Source of the DNA: Enterococcus larvae
Lineage (GTDB): Bacteria; Bacillota; Bacilli; Lactobacillales; Enterococcaceae
Reading direction: 5' to 3'
Assembly: GCF_017830045.1 (NCBI RefSeq)
Contig: NZ_JAEDXU010000001.1
Span: 558,001-622,000 of the forward strand
Length of the DNA stretch: 64,000 nt
Shown in pieces: positions 46,506 to 56,144 of this stretch. The notes under the pieces are model-generated. The model was not told the DNA's origin, ran no database searches, and saw only the letters and a program-made list of their open reading frames with translations. The translations under genes and the position numbers were made by a program. How positions within the stretch are numbered: the stretch's first letter is position 1; every line of letters begins with the position of its first letter.

Positions 46506-47390
46506 ATGCGCTTTTTCAAGACATTGATTGAGACCGTGTCACCAAAGGATCATTCAAGTTCATCGTTGGAATCATCATCAGAAAGTCATTCATTTATTGA
46601 TTTGGACACTTTAACGCGCTATGGACTCAGCAATAAGGAAATCAGCTGTTTTTCTGAATTTCTTACTGTTCACGAGCGTTATTCGATCCATCCGATAACA
46701 AAGGAAGAGCATTCAGCTTTAAATTACATGAGTGAATGGCTGCCGGATGTTTGTTTTTTATGGACTGATGAGAGCAGTAATTATGCTGGATTATTTTTTC
46801 GTGGCCCTATGAGAGGTAGAGTAATGATTTTGAATCACGGCGAAACCTTCTATGCTCCTTTATATATTGATGTCACATCTTTTATCAGTAAAATCAAAAA
46901 CGAAACGATTGATGAGCTGGAAATTCCACGACTTTGTCCGGTCGATCATTTAGAACCCTATAAAGCGGATTACCCATTAAAAGTCCAAACCGATAAAGCT
47001 TTAAAAGCGAATTATGCAGCTGCAATAGAATTACTCGAATCACTTGATTTGATCACAGATGAAGAGCTTTATGCGCAAACAGCTTTTCAAGCATGGTATC
47101 TGATGCCAGTGCAGTATCTTGATGAGCTGTTGAGCTTCTTTGAAACAGATAATATGTATATTTTACAGGAAATCTCTTACTTGTTTGCTTTCCATCAATA
47201 CCTTCCTGCTATTCCCTATTTGAAAGCAGCTGTTCAGCAGTCAGATTCTTACATAAGTAGTCATGCTAAACGAGCATTGACTTATTATCAAACGAAATTA
47301 CATCAAGGCATTGTCAAATATGCCCAATACTACTTCTCAGAAAGGAAGTTTATCTATGCAAAAACCACTTGCTTATCGGATGCGACCTAG
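46506..47390 (+). CDS. SMI1/KNR4-like domain protein
   Basis: 294 residues. Residues 30-130 show an acidic SMI1/KNR4-type core, with PDVCFLWTDESSNYAGLFF. The C-terminal half is helical with repeats (ELLESLDLITDEELYAQTAFQ, in part; AIPYLKAAVQQSDSYISSHAKRAL, in part) like a HEAT array. No catalytic motif is visible. The stop overlaps the rarA start by 35 bases. Function unknown; the fold resembles immunity or protein-binding modules. Confidence 0.5.
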   Translation: MRFFKTLIETVSPKDHSSSSLESSSESHSFIDLDTLTRYGLSNKEISCFSEFLTVHERYSIHPITKEEHSALNYMSEWLPDVCFLWTDESSNYAGLFFRGPMRGRVMILNHGETFYAPLYIDVTSFISKIKNETIDELEIPRLCPVDHLEPYKADYPLKVQTDKALKANYAAAIELLESLDLITDEELYAQTAFQAWYLMPVQYLDELLSFFETDNMYILQEISYLFAFHQYLPAIPYLKAAVQQSDSYISSHAKRALTYYQTKLHQGIVKYAQYYFSERKFIYAKTTCLSDAT

Positions 47391-48633
47391 AAATATAGAT
47401 GAAGTGGTCGGTCAGACCCACTTAGTCGGGGAAGGGAAAATCATTCGACGAATGGTTGAAGCTCGTATGCTTTCCTCCATGATTCTATATGGTCCTCCCG
47501 GCACAGGAAAAACAAGTATTGCCAGTGCGATTGCCGGCTCCACTAACTATGCTTTTCGCATGCTGAACGCTGCGACTGATACGAAAAAGGACTTGCAGAT
47601 CGTAGCAGAGGAAGCGAAAATGAGCGGTACTGTCATTCTTCTACTTGATGAAGTTCATCGACTGGACAAAACCAAACAGGACTTCCTTCTTCCCCACTTG
47701 GAAAGCGGTCGAATCATTATGATTGGTGCTACTACTGAGAACCCTTATATTACGATCAATCCTGCGATTCGCAGTCGAACTCAGATTTTTGAAGTAAAGC
47801 CGCTCAGTGAGACAGATATCCAAATTGCCATTGAGAAGGCCCTAACAGACACGGAACGCGGTCTGGGTGATTATCCTGCTGTCCTCGATCCTAAAGCGTT
47901 ACAACACCTTTCCAGAGCAACCAACGGTGATTTACGAAGCGCACTCAATGGTTTGGAACTGGCTGTCAGATCAACGAAAGAAAATGAAGAAGGGAAAATT
48001 TTCATCACGCTGTCGATCATTGAAGAATGCGTCCAGAGGAAAGCTCTTACTCATGACAAAAATGGCGATGCACATTATGATGTGATTTCAGCTTTTCAAA
48101 AATCCATTCGCGGCAGTGATGTTGATGCTGCATTACACTATCTAGGTCGTTTGGTTGTTGCAGGGGATCTGCCAATCATTTGCAGAAGACTGATGGTCGT
48201 TGCCTATGAAGATATCGGGCTGGGTAATCCAGCGGCTGCAGCCAGAGCTGTTACTGCTGTGCAGGCTGCTGAAAAATTGGGCTTTCCAGAAGCAATCATG
48301 CCTCTTTCAATGACTGTTGTAGAGCTTTGTCTTTCACCGAAGTCTAATTCTGCCAACTCCGCACTGAGTCGTGCTATCGCTGATATAGAAGCTGGCAATG
48401 CCGGGGAAGTTCCAGATCATTTACGAGACAGTCATTACTCAGGAGCCAAGGAGCTAGGTAGAGGGATCGGCTATCAGTACCCACATGATTTTGAGAATGC
48501 TTGGGTGAATCAGCAGTACCTGCCAGATAAGTTGAAACACGCTCATTACTATGAACCGATCGATACTGGAAAGTACGAACAAGCACTACATCAGCAATAC
48601 AATAATATCAAAAACTGGAAGAAAAAATCCTAA
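47356..48633 (+). CDS. rarA: Replication-associated AAA+ ATPase RarA (MgsA)
   Basis: 425 residues starting at ATG 47356 behind AAAGGAAG. Walker A is GPPGTGKTSIAS, Walker B is ILLLDEVHRLDK and sensor 1 is GATTENP. The C-terminal oligomerisation region includes DIEAGNAGEVPDHLRD. RarA binds stalled forks and single-strand-binding protein and supports recombination during replication stress. It overlaps the upstream SMI1-like gene and is followed by 6S RNA. Confidence 0.95.
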   Translation: MQKPLAYRMRPRNIDEVVGQTHLVGEGKIIRRMVEARMLSSMILYGPPGTGKTSIASAIAGSTNYAFRMLNAATDTKKDLQIVAEEAKMSGTVILLLDEVHRLDKTKQDFLLPHLESGRIIMIGATTENPYITINPAIRSRTQIFEVKPLSETDIQIAIEKALTDTERGLGDYPAVLDPKALQHLSRATNGDLRSALNGLELAVRSTKENEEGKIFITLSIIEECVQRKALTHDKNGDAHYDVISAFQKSIRGSDVDAALHYLGRLVVAGDLPIICRRLMVVAYEDIGLGNPAAAARAVTAVQAAEKLGFPEAIMPLSMTVVELCLSPKSNSANSALSRAIADIEAGNAGEVPDHLRDSHYSGAKELGRGIGYQYPHDFENAWVNQQYLPDKLKHAHYYEPIDTGKYEQALHQQYNNIKNWKKKS

Positions 48634-48653
48634 ATTTTATAAAGGCAATCTCA

Positions 48654-48682
48654 TTGCCCATTATAAAAAGCTATGCTATTAT
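48654..48682 (+). promoter_or_regulatory. Promoter of the 6S RNA
   Basis: TTGCCC, 17-base spacer, TATTAT, with a start expected near 48690. Confidence 0.65.
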
Positions 48683-48689
48683 AAAGATG

Positions 48690-48888
48690 GTTAATCTGTG
48701 ATGTGCGTGTTGTCTTTTTTGTGTGTTGACCGAACATTTTATTGATATCTCGGGATCCGACTAGTATCTAGACAGGTAGCAAGCCTTTTCATTTGGTAGC
48801 TCGAAGTCATGGATCGTGGAACCCACCTGCTAAGTGCGGGATCAATACTATAGGACAAATAACGGCATCGACGGATTTTCCTTTTTTT
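48690..48888 (+). ncRNA. ssrS: 6S RNA
   Basis: A stretch of about 190 bases between rarA and the next gene that is not coding. Its ends pair into a closing stem (AATCTGTGATG near 48692 with CATCGACGGATT near 48866), then TGTTGTC with GACAAATA, leaving an interrupted long hairpin with a large central bubble, the shape of 6S RNA that binds sigma-A RNA polymerase. The position beside rarA is the usual one in Firmicutes. A good promoter precedes it and Ts follow the closing stem. Confidence 0.7.
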
Positions 48889-48899
48889 GAAATTATTAT

Positions 48900-48941
48900 A
48901 GGTGCAGCATTTATCAGATGATTGATGTTGCACCTTTTTTT
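48900..48941 (+). terminator. Terminator after the 6S RNA
   Basis: An 11-bp stem AGGTGCAGCAT/ATGTTGCACCT (one wobble) with an inner ATCA/TGAT pairing, followed by at least seven Ts. Confidence 0.8.
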
Positions 48942-48962
48942 ATTATCTTTTGGAGGATGATC

Positions 48963-49232
48963 ATGGCTATTCAACTACTGATTTTTGCAGCTGCTCTGCT
49001 TTCAATTTTTGTCAGCTTTTATATCAAGAAAAGCTTTCCAAAGCTGGCTTCGGCCTTCAACAAGGAGATTCCAGCAGACTATTTCCACTCCTTTAGTCGC
49101 TTGTTCCTGATCATAGGGCTTATCGGGATACCGGTTGCTGTGTTCAATCATTTCTACTTTTCTTTGCTTTACATCATGATATTAATGATTCTTTCAACGA
49201 TTTTCGGCTTGTCCTTTGCAAAAAAAATTTGA
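48963..49232 (+). CDS. Small membrane protein, 89 residues
   Basis: ATG 48963 behind GGAGGATGATC. Three hydrophobic stretches are visible (IQLLIFAAALLSIFVSFYI, LFLIIGLIGIPVAVF, SLLYIMILMILSTIFGLSF). A basic linker IKKSFPKLASAFNK follows the first helix. No family was recognised. It sits between 6S RNA and usp on the same strand. Confidence 0.7.
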   Translation: MAIQLLIFAAALLSIFVSFYIKKSFPKLASAFNKEIPADYFHSFSRLFLIIGLIGIPVAVFNHFYFSLLYIMILMILSTIFGLSFAKKI

Positions 49233-49328
49233 TTGTTCTTCTCTTTTTGGTTTGAATTTTTAAAGTTTTGTTCTACAATAAAAGTGAGGCAAGAAAAATA
49301 GTTATTTAATAGAAAAGGAGTGATCCCC

Positions 49329-49802
49329 TTGTTACAAAATTATAATAAAATCATGGTTGCTGTCGATGGGTCTGCTGAAGCTGAACTTGCGTATCAAAAA
49401 GCTGTAAATGTTGCTATGCGAAACGATGCTGAACTATTATTAGCTCACGTTATCGATACACGTGCGTTCCAGTCTATTTCTTCATTTGATGGAATGTTGG
49501 CTGAGCAAGCAACTGAAATGGCCAAACAAACTTTAGCAGACTACAAAAAACAGGCTGAAGAGCATGGCTGTGAAAAAGTATCAACAGTTATTGAATATGG
49601 ATCGCCTAAAGTGATCATTGCGAAACAACTGCCGGAAGATCACAATGTTGATTTGATCATGATCGGAGCAACTGGTCTGAATGCGGTGGAACGTCTGTTT
49701 ATCGGTTCTGTTTCTGAATATGTTATCCGTCACTCAACTTGTGATGTGTTAGTCGTTCGAACAGATTTAGAAAACAACGTACCAAAAGAAGAGAAAGAAT
49801 AA
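49329..49802 (+). CDS. Universal stress protein, UspA family
   Basis: 157 residues from TTG 49329, with AAAAGGAG nine bases upstream. The ATP-binding form is indicated by MVAVDGSAEAELAY and IMIGATGLNAVERLFIGSVSEYVIRHSTCDVLVV (read in part: G-x2-G-x9-GS motif). It is a cytosolic stress protein, probably nucleotide binding. The gene has its own strong terminator. Confidence 0.92.
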   Translation: MLQNYNKIMVAVDGSAEAELAYQKAVNVAMRNDAELLLAHVIDTRAFQSISSFDGMLAEQATEMAKQTLADYKKQAEEHGCEKVSTVIEYGSPKVIIAKQLPEDHNVDLIMIGATGLNAVERLFIGSVSEYVIRHSTCDVLVVRTDLENNVPKEEKE

Positions 49803-49815
49803 TCTGATTCATTTG

Positions 49816-49852
49816 AAAAAGAAGGTTTCCGAAATGGGGCCCTTCTTTTTTA
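49816..49852 (+). terminator. Terminator of the usp gene
   Basis: Ten-base arms AAAAAGAAGG and CCTTCTTTTT pair around a GGTTTCC-type loop, ending in Ts. Confidence 0.75.
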
Positions 49853-50007
49853 TGCTTTATTATGTAACACATACTTCTAATAGGTATTCAAAACTGGCTT
49901 ATTATCGAAAATTAAGTGTTTTTGGCCGTTTTTTCCTCATTATTCAGTCCCTTACTGTTTTTCATTTGATATACTATCAGTAGTAGGAATAACGGAGGAC
50001 CACACAC

Positions 50008-50805
50008 ATGGATGAACAAATTTTTGTCACTAAACAATTGGAAAGTAATCAACCTGCTTCTGATAAGCTAATTCACTTTATGCTTCAGCATATAGGCTCA
50101 CTCTCTGAGGAGCTGCGGGAAACCATCTACAGCGGGTGGTGCATACTCTTAGAGAATAATCGAATGACGAACAATCAAAAGCAGTGGCTGCTGGATGAAA
50201 TTTTTGCTAGAAAACTCCTTTATCAAGGAATTGAACAGGAACAGACAGATGATACATTTACAAGAAGCTTCACCGCACTACTTCTTGTACAGCTATTGGA
50301 TGATCATTATAAGAACAACTGGCTGAAAATTGAGATGGAGAAACAGCTCATTGCAGAATCATTGAATTACATGGAGATAGAGAAGGATAATCGTGGATTA
50401 GTACCTGTCAAAGGCTGGGCACATGCTTTTGCCCACGGTGCTGATTTACTGGCAGCTGTCGCACGCTCTAAGCAAGCAACAGAAACGATAGCCCAACAAA
50501 TCCTGAGCATCCTCACACGCGCCATATTCGATATCGATGATTTTCTTTGGGAAGAGGAAAGTCGAATGGTTCCTGCTATTATTGTACTAATAAAGAAAGA
50601 ACTACTGTCTCAGGATGAGCTGAATCATTGGATTCAACAAAATAATCAAACGGTCTTAAATCAAAATAATCGCAACATTTGTTGGAATCGTTTTTTGACT
50701 TCCCTCTCTTGGGTATTAAGATTTGAATTGCTTGATTTTGAACTTGTTCAAGAGTCGATTTTTCATTTTCTTCATAGCTGTTATAAGAAAAGAGGAATCA
50801 TTTAA
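50008..50805 (+). CDS. DUF2785-family protein
   Basis: 265 residues, helical. The block DNRGLVPVKGWAHAFAHGADLL is the DUF2785 signature, in which the two His may bind a metal. AACGGAGG precedes the ATG by about ten bases. No signal peptide, so cytosolic. The family is found in Firmicutes and its role is unknown. Confidence 0.75.
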   Translation: MDEQIFVTKQLESNQPASDKLIHFMLQHIGSLSEELRETIYSGWCILLENNRMTNNQKQWLLDEIFARKLLYQGIEQEQTDDTFTRSFTALLLVQLLDDHYKNNWLKIEMEKQLIAESLNYMEIEKDNRGLVPVKGWAHAFAHGADLLAAVARSKQATETIAQQILSILTRAIFDIDDFLWEEESRMVPAIIVLIKKELLSQDELNHWIQQNNQTVLNQNNRNICWNRFLTSLSWVLRFELLDFELVQESIFHFLHSCYKKRGII

Positions 50806-50856
50806 CCAAAAGAACAAGGCGACTGCTTCTGAAGCAGTCGCCTTGTTCTTTTGGTT
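50804..50856. terminator. Bidirectional terminator between the DUF2785 and ackA genes
   Basis: A near-perfect 53-base palindrome with arms of about 26 (AACCAAAAGAACAAGGCGAC and complement). It overlaps the stop codon of the DUF2785 gene and serves both convergent genes. Confidence 0.9.
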
Positions 50857-50857
50857 A

Positions 50858-52045
50858 TTATCCACGCAAACGCTCAACGTCACGAGCAATTACTAATTCT
50901 TCATCAGTTGGGATCAACAGAACTTTCACTTTTGAATCATCTGTTGAAATCACTGTTTCTTTTCCACGTACATTATTTTTCTCTGGATCGATTTCACAGC
51001 CGAACCAAGTCATTCCTTTGATTACTTCGCTGCGGACATGAGAGTCATTTTCACCGATACCGGCAGTAAATACGATTGCATCTACACCGTTCAATACAGT
51101 CACATAACTTCCGATATATTTACGGATACGGTCAGTAAACACATCATAAGCAACCTGAACTTCTTCTTTATCCATGTTGGCTTCCAAATCACGCATGTCG
51201 CTTGAAATGCCAGTTAAGCCAAACAGTCCAGATTTTTTGTTTAGAATATCGATCATATCTTTCACATCTGTCAAGCCTAATTTATCCATCAAGTATGGAA
51301 GCAATGAAGGGTCGATATCGCCGGAACGAGTACCCATTGTTACACCTGCTAAAGGAGTGAAGCCCATAGAAGTGTCTACAGATTTTCCTCCGTCAACTGC
51401 TGTGATAGAAGCTCCATTACCTAAGTGACAAGTAATGATTTTCAATTCTTCGATTGGTTTACCCAGCATTTCAGCAGCACGCTGAGAAACATACATATGA
51501 CTTGTTCCGTGTGCGCCGTATTTACGAGCTGAGTATTTTTCATAATATTCAGTTGGAATACTATATAGGTAGTTATGCTTAGGCATTGTTGTATGGAATG
51601 CAGTATCAAAAACAGCTACACTGATGATATCAGGCAGGATTTTTTTGAATGCTTTGATTCCCATTGCGTTAGCTGGATTATGAAGAGGAGCTAAATCAGC
51701 CAGAGCTTCGATTTTAGCCAATGCTTCATCATCGATAATAGCTGAGTCTTTAAAGTCTTCCCCACCAGCTACTACACGGTGACCTACGCCGGTAATTTCA
51801 TCATAAGAAGCCAAGATGTTCAATTCGATCAATTTGTCCAACAGCATTTTTACAGCTACATCATGGTCGTTGATGTCGATGATTTCTTCATACTTTTGAT
51901 CTTCACCGTATTTGATTGTAAAAATAGAGTCGTTCAAACCAATTCGTTCAACGATCCCTTTTGCGATAACTTCTTCACTAGGCATAATGTATAATTGCCA
52001 TTTCAAACTTGAACTTCCGGCATTGATTGCAATTGTTTTAGACAT
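50858..52045 (-). CDS. ackA: Acetate kinase
   Basis: 395 residues. The N-terminal [14 protein letters not shown] is the family signature, with [11 protein letters not shown] and CHLGNGASI further on and [11 protein letters not shown] near the end. It converts acetyl phosphate and ADP to acetate and ATP, the last step of the Pta-Ack route. It follows the ytxK-type gene, as in other Lactobacillales. Confidence 0.98.
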   Translation of the reverse strand: MSKTIAINAGSSSLKWQLYIMPSEEVIAKGIVERIGLNDSIFTIKYGEDQKYEEIIDINDHDVAVKMLLDKLIELNILASYDEITGVGHRVVAGGEDFKDSAIIDDEALAKIEALADLAPLHNPANAMGIKAFKKILPDIISVAVFDTAFHTTMPKHNYLYSIPTEYYEKYSARKYGAHGTSHMYVSQRAAEMLGKPIEELKIITCHLGNGASITAVDGGKSVDTSMGFTPLAGVTMGTRSGDIDPSLLPYLMDKLGLTDVKDMIDILNKKSGLFGLTGISSDMRDLEANMDKEEVQVAYDVFTDRIRKYIGSYVTVLNGVDAIVFTAGIGENDSHVRSEVIKGMTWFGCEIDPEKNNVRGKETVISTDDSKVKVLLIPTDEELVIARDVERLRG

Positions 52046-52079
52046 GATACTCTCCTCTTTTAAGTTTATTGTAAGTAGT

Positions 52080-53087
52080 TTATTTCAAATTTGAAGATTT
52101 CCAAGCTTCAAATTGTTGAAAAAATTGAGTGACCTTTTCCGGTTCTTTCAATGATGCAAGCTTAGCAAGTAAAACTTCCTTCACTTGGGCACTGTTTTCA
52201 CCCTTATTCTGGATGATCAGGATACTTTTTCTTGAATGCTCTGTCTGGAACATCGCATCCGGCAACTGGATCACACCTTGTAAAAACACATTTTCCTGAA
52301 TCCATTTCTTCAGGTTATCACTTTGCTCGGTTTCAAAAATATTAGCTGGTACCAGAAAAAGACCGAAACCATCCGGCTTCACATATTTCATTGCTTGCTC
52401 CATCAACAGATGGTGGGCATAGGTATGACCTTCTGGCGCAGCAACTGTAAATCCTGCAGCTTTTTCATCATTAGGATAATAGCCGATCGGCAAATCACTG
52501 ATTGCAGCATCTACAGGATCGATCAATAATTCTTGAAGTCCATCCTGATGGTAGAGCTTCATATCAACACTTGTTAATCCGCTATTTACTGAAGCAATGG
52601 ATAATAAGGTATCGTCAACATCCACACCATAACCAATAACTGCTTTTTTGGATAGCTTCAAATTCAGCAAAACTGTCAGCAGTAAGTTCCCCATTCCGGA
52701 GGAAATATCCAAAATCTGTAATTGGCTAGTTTGTGAAAAAAACTGCTCCATCAAATAGACAAATAGAAAACCGATGCTGTCAGGTGTCAGCTGATGATTC
52801 GCCTGTACAGGTTCCTCTTTGTTTCCTTTCAGCAGCAACAACTGAGTAAGGCGACGAAATTCTTCAGGCTCCAAATCAATTTGCTGAAGTTCTTTGTAAA
52901 TTTCTTTTAATTTTAATATTGTTTCTTCATCAGGTTTCCCATCAAGAACACGAATCTGGAAATCATCCAGCAGATTATCTCCGTTTTCAATATAAGCATC
53001 CAGGTAAGAAGTATCCAAAGATTTCTTCAATAACTGTATTGCCTGCTCCATCAATTCGAAAGCCTTTTCCATTTTCTCAGAAAACAA
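52080..53087 (-). CDS. Class I SAM-dependent methyltransferase, YtxK type
   Basis: 335 residues. An N-terminal helical part is followed by the N6-adenine-methyltransferase-like domain, with [18 protein letters not shown] as motif I and [11 protein letters not shown] in the position of the DPPY catalytic motif. The family YtxK sits between comGG and ackA in lactic bacteria; the target is unknown. GAGGTG precedes ATG 53087. A gap of 221 bases separates it from comGG, so it may or may not belong to the com transcript. Confidence 0.88.
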   Translation of the reverse strand: MFSEKMEKAFELMEQAIQLLKKSLDTSYLDAYIENGDNLLDDFQIRVLDGKPDEETILKLKEIYKELQQIDLEPEEFRRLTQLLLLKGNKEEPVQANHQLTPDSIGFLFVYLMEQFFSQTSQLQILDISSGMGNLLLTVLLNLKLSKKAVIGYGVDVDDTLLSIASVNSGLTSVDMKLYHQDGLQELLIDPVDAAISDLPIGYYPNDEKAAGFTVAAPEGHTYAHHLLMEQAMKYVKPDGFGLFLVPANIFETEQSDNLKKWIQENVFLQGVIQLPDAMFQTEHSRKSILIIQNKGENSAQVKEVLLAKLASLKEPEKVTQFFQQFEAWKSSNLK

Positions 53088-53308
53088 AAAAACACCTCAA
53101 CTTCTAGAAAAATATAACAACTTTTATACCTGTTCTATTTTATCTAAAAAACGCATAATAATCAATCAATTTTATGGCAATATTTGTAAATTCAGTTTTT
53201 TCGCATTGTAAATACAGGTTTCATAAAGAAATCCTCATTATTTTAAGGTAATCTGCCAGTCTGTATTAGTTATTTTCTCATCCTGTTTGATACACATTTC
53301 ACAAACTC

Positions 53309-53629
53309 TTAGTCTGATGACTGCCCCTCTAATTTTTCATGAAAGGTATAGTGCTTTCCCGCTACAGTTATTATCAATTTTACGACTTCTTCTTCTCTCC
53401 AATATTCAACTGTCCCTTCTGAATAACTTTGCCTGCCTGCAGATTCTCCCTCATCTGTAAAATCAGACAGAAACATCGCTTTAATGATTGCTGCTGTGTA
53501 AAAATTTTGCGTGCTCTCTGAATAGGAGTGAGTCAGGCGATAGTCAATGACCATCAATAAGAAAAACAAGCTGAATAAATAGAAAAAAAGGAGAACCGCA
53601 AGAAGGACGCTCCCCTGATTTTTTTTCAC
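53309..53629 (-). CDS. comGG: Competence pseudopilin ComGG
   Basis: About 106 residues. GTG 53629 is favoured because AAAGGAGG lies seven bases upstream; the ATG at 53647 overlaps the comGF stop. A single membrane helix QGSVLLAVLLFFYLFSLFFL is near the start, with a short hydrophilic tail. It lacks the usual FTLLE motif, as ComGG does in other species. It is a minor pseudopilin of the DNA-uptake machine. Last gene of the comG operon. Confidence 0.8.
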   Translation of the reverse strand: MKKNQGSVLLAVLLFFYLFSLFFLLMVIDYRLTHSYSESTQNFYTAAIIKAMFLSDFTDEGESAGRQSYSEGTVEYWREEEVVKLIITVAGKHYTFHEKLEGQSSD

Positions 53630-53643
53630 AGACAATCCTCCTT

Positions 53644-54096
53644 TCATAGAATCAGTACTGCTTCTTTATTTTTTCCGTTTTCAAAACTTAATTGAAGGAC
53701 AATGCCTCCTTCCTCCTGCCTAAATGTCGCCGCTTCAACTCTAGTCAATAGCGGTTGGTAACCGCCATTTGCCGATTTAATGATTTTATTCTGCTTCATT
53801 TCTATAAGAACTGCGTACTCCTTCTCTGTATCGTAAAGTGTCAAGTAGTCCGAGTGTACCGACACAAGATCATACCCCCTAATTTCGTTCTCCAACTGGA
53901 TCAGGAAAATATGCCATTCCTTTTCAGAGGTATTCTGAAGCTGTCTTCCTATTATTTGCGCATTTTTGATATAGCCGTACCCAAGTAAACATATGACCGA
54001 AAAAAGAAAAAGAGCCAGCAAACATTCAAGAAGTGTGAAGCCTGCGTAACTATTATTACGGTTATTTGAGTTCAATAATAAAGGTCTCTGCTTCAT
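53644..54096 (-). CDS. comGF: Competence pseudopilin ComGF
   Basis: 150 residues. The prepilin cleavage segment AGFTLLECLLALFLFSV is present, with Gly before Phe and Glu at +5. The downstream fold matches ComGF. It overlaps comGE by 35 bases. Confidence 0.88.
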   Translation of the reverse strand: MKQRPLLLNSNNRNNSYAGFTLLECLLALFLFSVICLLGYGYIKNAQIIGRQLQNTSEKEWHIFLIQLENEIRGYDLVSVHSDYLTLYDTEKEYAVLIEMKQNKIIKSANGGYQPLLTRVEAATFRQEEGGIVLQLSFENGKNKEAVLIL

Positions 54097-54385
54097 TTCT
54101 TATCTCCGCTTTTATCAGTTTATTCTCGTTTTGAATAATCATTACCACGTAATGCTTCCCTTCACGAGTGATTCTTTGCTCCGACGCTCCTTCATATCTC
54201 TCGTAATATCTTACTTCTTCATAGAGAACCCGTCGCATAGCCAGACGTTCATTCAATGCTGTCGCCTTTCCAAAAAGAAAACTGTTGGCAGAAAGAAGTC
54301 CGCCAATTACTGTTGTCAGCATCGATAAAGCAATCAAGCTCTCCGCAAAAACATATCCTTTAAAGCGCAATGATCTTTTTAACAT
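54062..54385 (-). CDS. comGE: Competence pseudopilin ComGE
   Basis: 107 residues. The prepilin motif is FKGYVFAESLIALSML, with a Gly-Tyr processing site that differs from the classical Gly-Phe. The rest is a short globular tail ending AETFIIELK. It overlaps comGD by 26 bases and comGF by 35. Confidence 0.82.
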   Translation of the reverse strand: MLKRSLRFKGYVFAESLIALSMLTTVIGGLLSANSFLFGKATALNERLAMRRVLYEEVRYYERYEGASEQRITREGKHYVVMIIQNENKLIKAEIRNEAETFIIELK

Positions 54386-54812
54386 ATCGCCCGCTCCCCA
54401 TCTGAAACTGATAGTCTATTCGTTTCTTTTTGTCTTTCCATTCAAAACTGTATTTGGACAACCGGCCATTGTTTCCTGTCCCTTGCTTAAAGACGATTTT
54501 CTCCGGCCCTGCTGCTTTCAGTTCTTCTGGTATTCGTAAGGTTTCCTTGGTTTGATCAAAGTAAAACAACACCTCATCGCTTCCCTCTGAAAAGATAATG
54601 GATGTGTCTTGTTCTCCTGTAATTGCCAGCTGCTGTGTATGAAGCAGATGCTTTTCAAAGCTTGCAAAAAATTGATTTACCACGATATTCTTTTGACTCT
54701 TTTCAATCAACAGCGAAGGCAGACCAATTAAAAAGGTTGTTACTAATAAAACCAGAAGTGTTTCTACCATGGTAAATCCCTTATAATCATTTATTTGCTT
54801 TGTATTTATCAT
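54360..54812 (-). CDS. comGD: Competence pseudopilin ComGD
   Basis: 150 residues from ATG 54812 behind AGGAG. The prepilin helix is KGFTMVETLLVLLVTTFLIG. The body ends GSGRYVKKIIAL. It overlaps comGC by 26 bases. Minor pseudopilin of the transformation pseudopilus. Confidence 0.88.
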   Translation of the reverse strand: MINTKQINDYKGFTMVETLLVLLVTTFLIGLPSLLIEKSQKNIVVNQFFASFEKHLLHTQQLAITGEQDTSIIFSEGSDEVLFYFDQTKETLRIPEELKAAGPEKIVFKQGTGNNGRLSKYSFEWKDKKKRIDYQFQMGSGRYVKKIIAL

Positions 54813-55104
54813 ACTGCTCCTGTGTGATATAGCCTTCTGAAAGAAGCGTCTCGACGGTTGGAACCTGATCATTTTCTAATCGATAAACATCCATCTGCGT
54901 TTCGACAACTTTAACGATTGCTGCATTTCCCTTCTTATCAATGCTATCCTTTTGCTTCGACAGATTTGGTGCAAAGAGAAGAATCAATACAGAAATGATT
55001 AATAAAACAATCAACATTTCTAATAGTGTGAAGCCTTTCAACGGCCGTTTAATTAATGTCAAACATTTTTCTTGTCCTTTTGTTAGTGCTCGTTTTTTCT
55101 TCAT
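54787..55104 (-). CDS. comGC: Major competence pseudopilin ComGC
   Basis: 105 residues from ATG 55104, overlapping the comGB stop (ATGA). The motif KGFTLLEMLIVLLIISVL is the classical prepilin signal, cleaved before Phe by ComC. It would polymerise into the transformation pilus. It ends YITQEQYDKYKANK. Confidence 0.95.
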   Translation of the reverse strand: MKKKRALTKGQEKCLTLIKRPLKGFTLLEMLIVLLIISVLILLFAPNLSKQKDSIDKKGNAAIVKVVETQMDVYRLENDQVPTVETLLSEGYITQEQYDKYKANK

Positions 55105-56144
55105 AAATTTTCTATCCCTCCATATATCGGCAATAGCATTGCTGCATAGATTCCTACGACAGCTATTGCAATAATCAAAAAAATGATTGGTTGAAACCAT
55201 TGGATCAGCTTCTCGATTCTTGTAAAGAAACTGCGTCGGCAAATACCGCTGTAAATCAACAGCTCTTTTCCTAAATTCCCTTTCATTTCTCCTTGCTGAA
55301 TGATCAGCGCCAACTCATCTGCAAAAAAGGGGAATCCTTCAAGTTGCTGGTAAAATGCTTCTCCCTCTGTCAGCTTTGCTTCAATGATTTCAGACAGTTC
55401 CTTCATCAATGAGTCATTCACCAGGTTTTTCATCAGCTCAATGATATGCTTGATCTCCATCCCCTGATCAAAAAGCTTTCCCCATTCTAATGCAAAGAAG
55501 CCGGAAAGATATTGTACATAATAAGAACGAAACCAAGGAACCCTAGCTAGAAGAATCGCTCGGTCAAAAGCTGTTTTTCCTTTAAGGAATTGCTGTGTGC
55601 TGAAGGAAAGTACGACCATCGTCAAAACAAAACCGCCTATATAATAGGGGCTCCCCTGAACAATCTGCACACCAAAATTATCGGTAGCCGTCAATCCGCT
55701 CATTTGCAGCTGAGGTAATAAAAATTGACGCATACCCAGTAATGCAGAAAAAAGAAACATCAATAAAATCAAAGGGTAAACTAGGATTTTCCCCATATTC
55801 TCCCGTTGCTTTTGAAGCGTAATAAGGTGCTTCTCTATCCCCTGCAGCGTGCCAGACAGATTCCCGTGGCTTTGCGCAAACTCGATCTGTGTGATGATCT
55901 CCGAGGAAATACCAAGAGTCATCAACGATTGTGTCAACTCCTCCCCTTTTTCCAGCTCAGTAATCAGAAACTCAATGATACTTTGTGGGAATATTTTTGC
56001 TTTCTTCATAAATGAGAAGCTTTGATTTACAGAAAAGCCATTTTTAAGCAGCTCTGCTAATAGCTTGAAAAAATCAGCTGACTGTTTTTTAGATAAACTA
56101 ATTCCTTTGCTCTTGGAAAAATGTATTCTTGTCAATAAACCCAT
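55101..56144 (-). CDS. comGB: Competence platform protein ComGB
   Basis: 347 residues of the GspF type. Two halves contain repeated hydrophobic blocks, and the SGTLQGIEKHL segment, then two membrane helices and a final one (IIFLIIAIAVVGIYAAMLLP). It is the inner-membrane platform that anchors the pseudopilus. It overlaps comGA by 47 bases. Confidence 0.93.
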   Translation of the reverse strand: MGLLTRIHFSKSKGISLSKKQSADFFKLLAELLKNGFSVNQSFSFMKKAKIFPQSIIEFLITELEKGEELTQSLMTLGISSEIITQIEFAQSHGNLSGTLQGIEKHLITLQKQRENMGKILVYPLILLMFLFSALLGMRQFLLPQLQMSGLTATDNFGVQIVQGSPYYIGGFVLTMVVLSFSTQQFLKGKTAFDRAILLARVPWFRSYYVQYLSGFFALEWGKLFDQGMEIKHIIELMKNLVNDSLMKELSEIIEAKLTEGEAFYQQLEGFPFFADELALIIQQGEMKGNLGKELLIYSGICRRSFFTRIEKLIQWFQPIIFLIIAIAVVGIYAAMLLPIYGGIENL

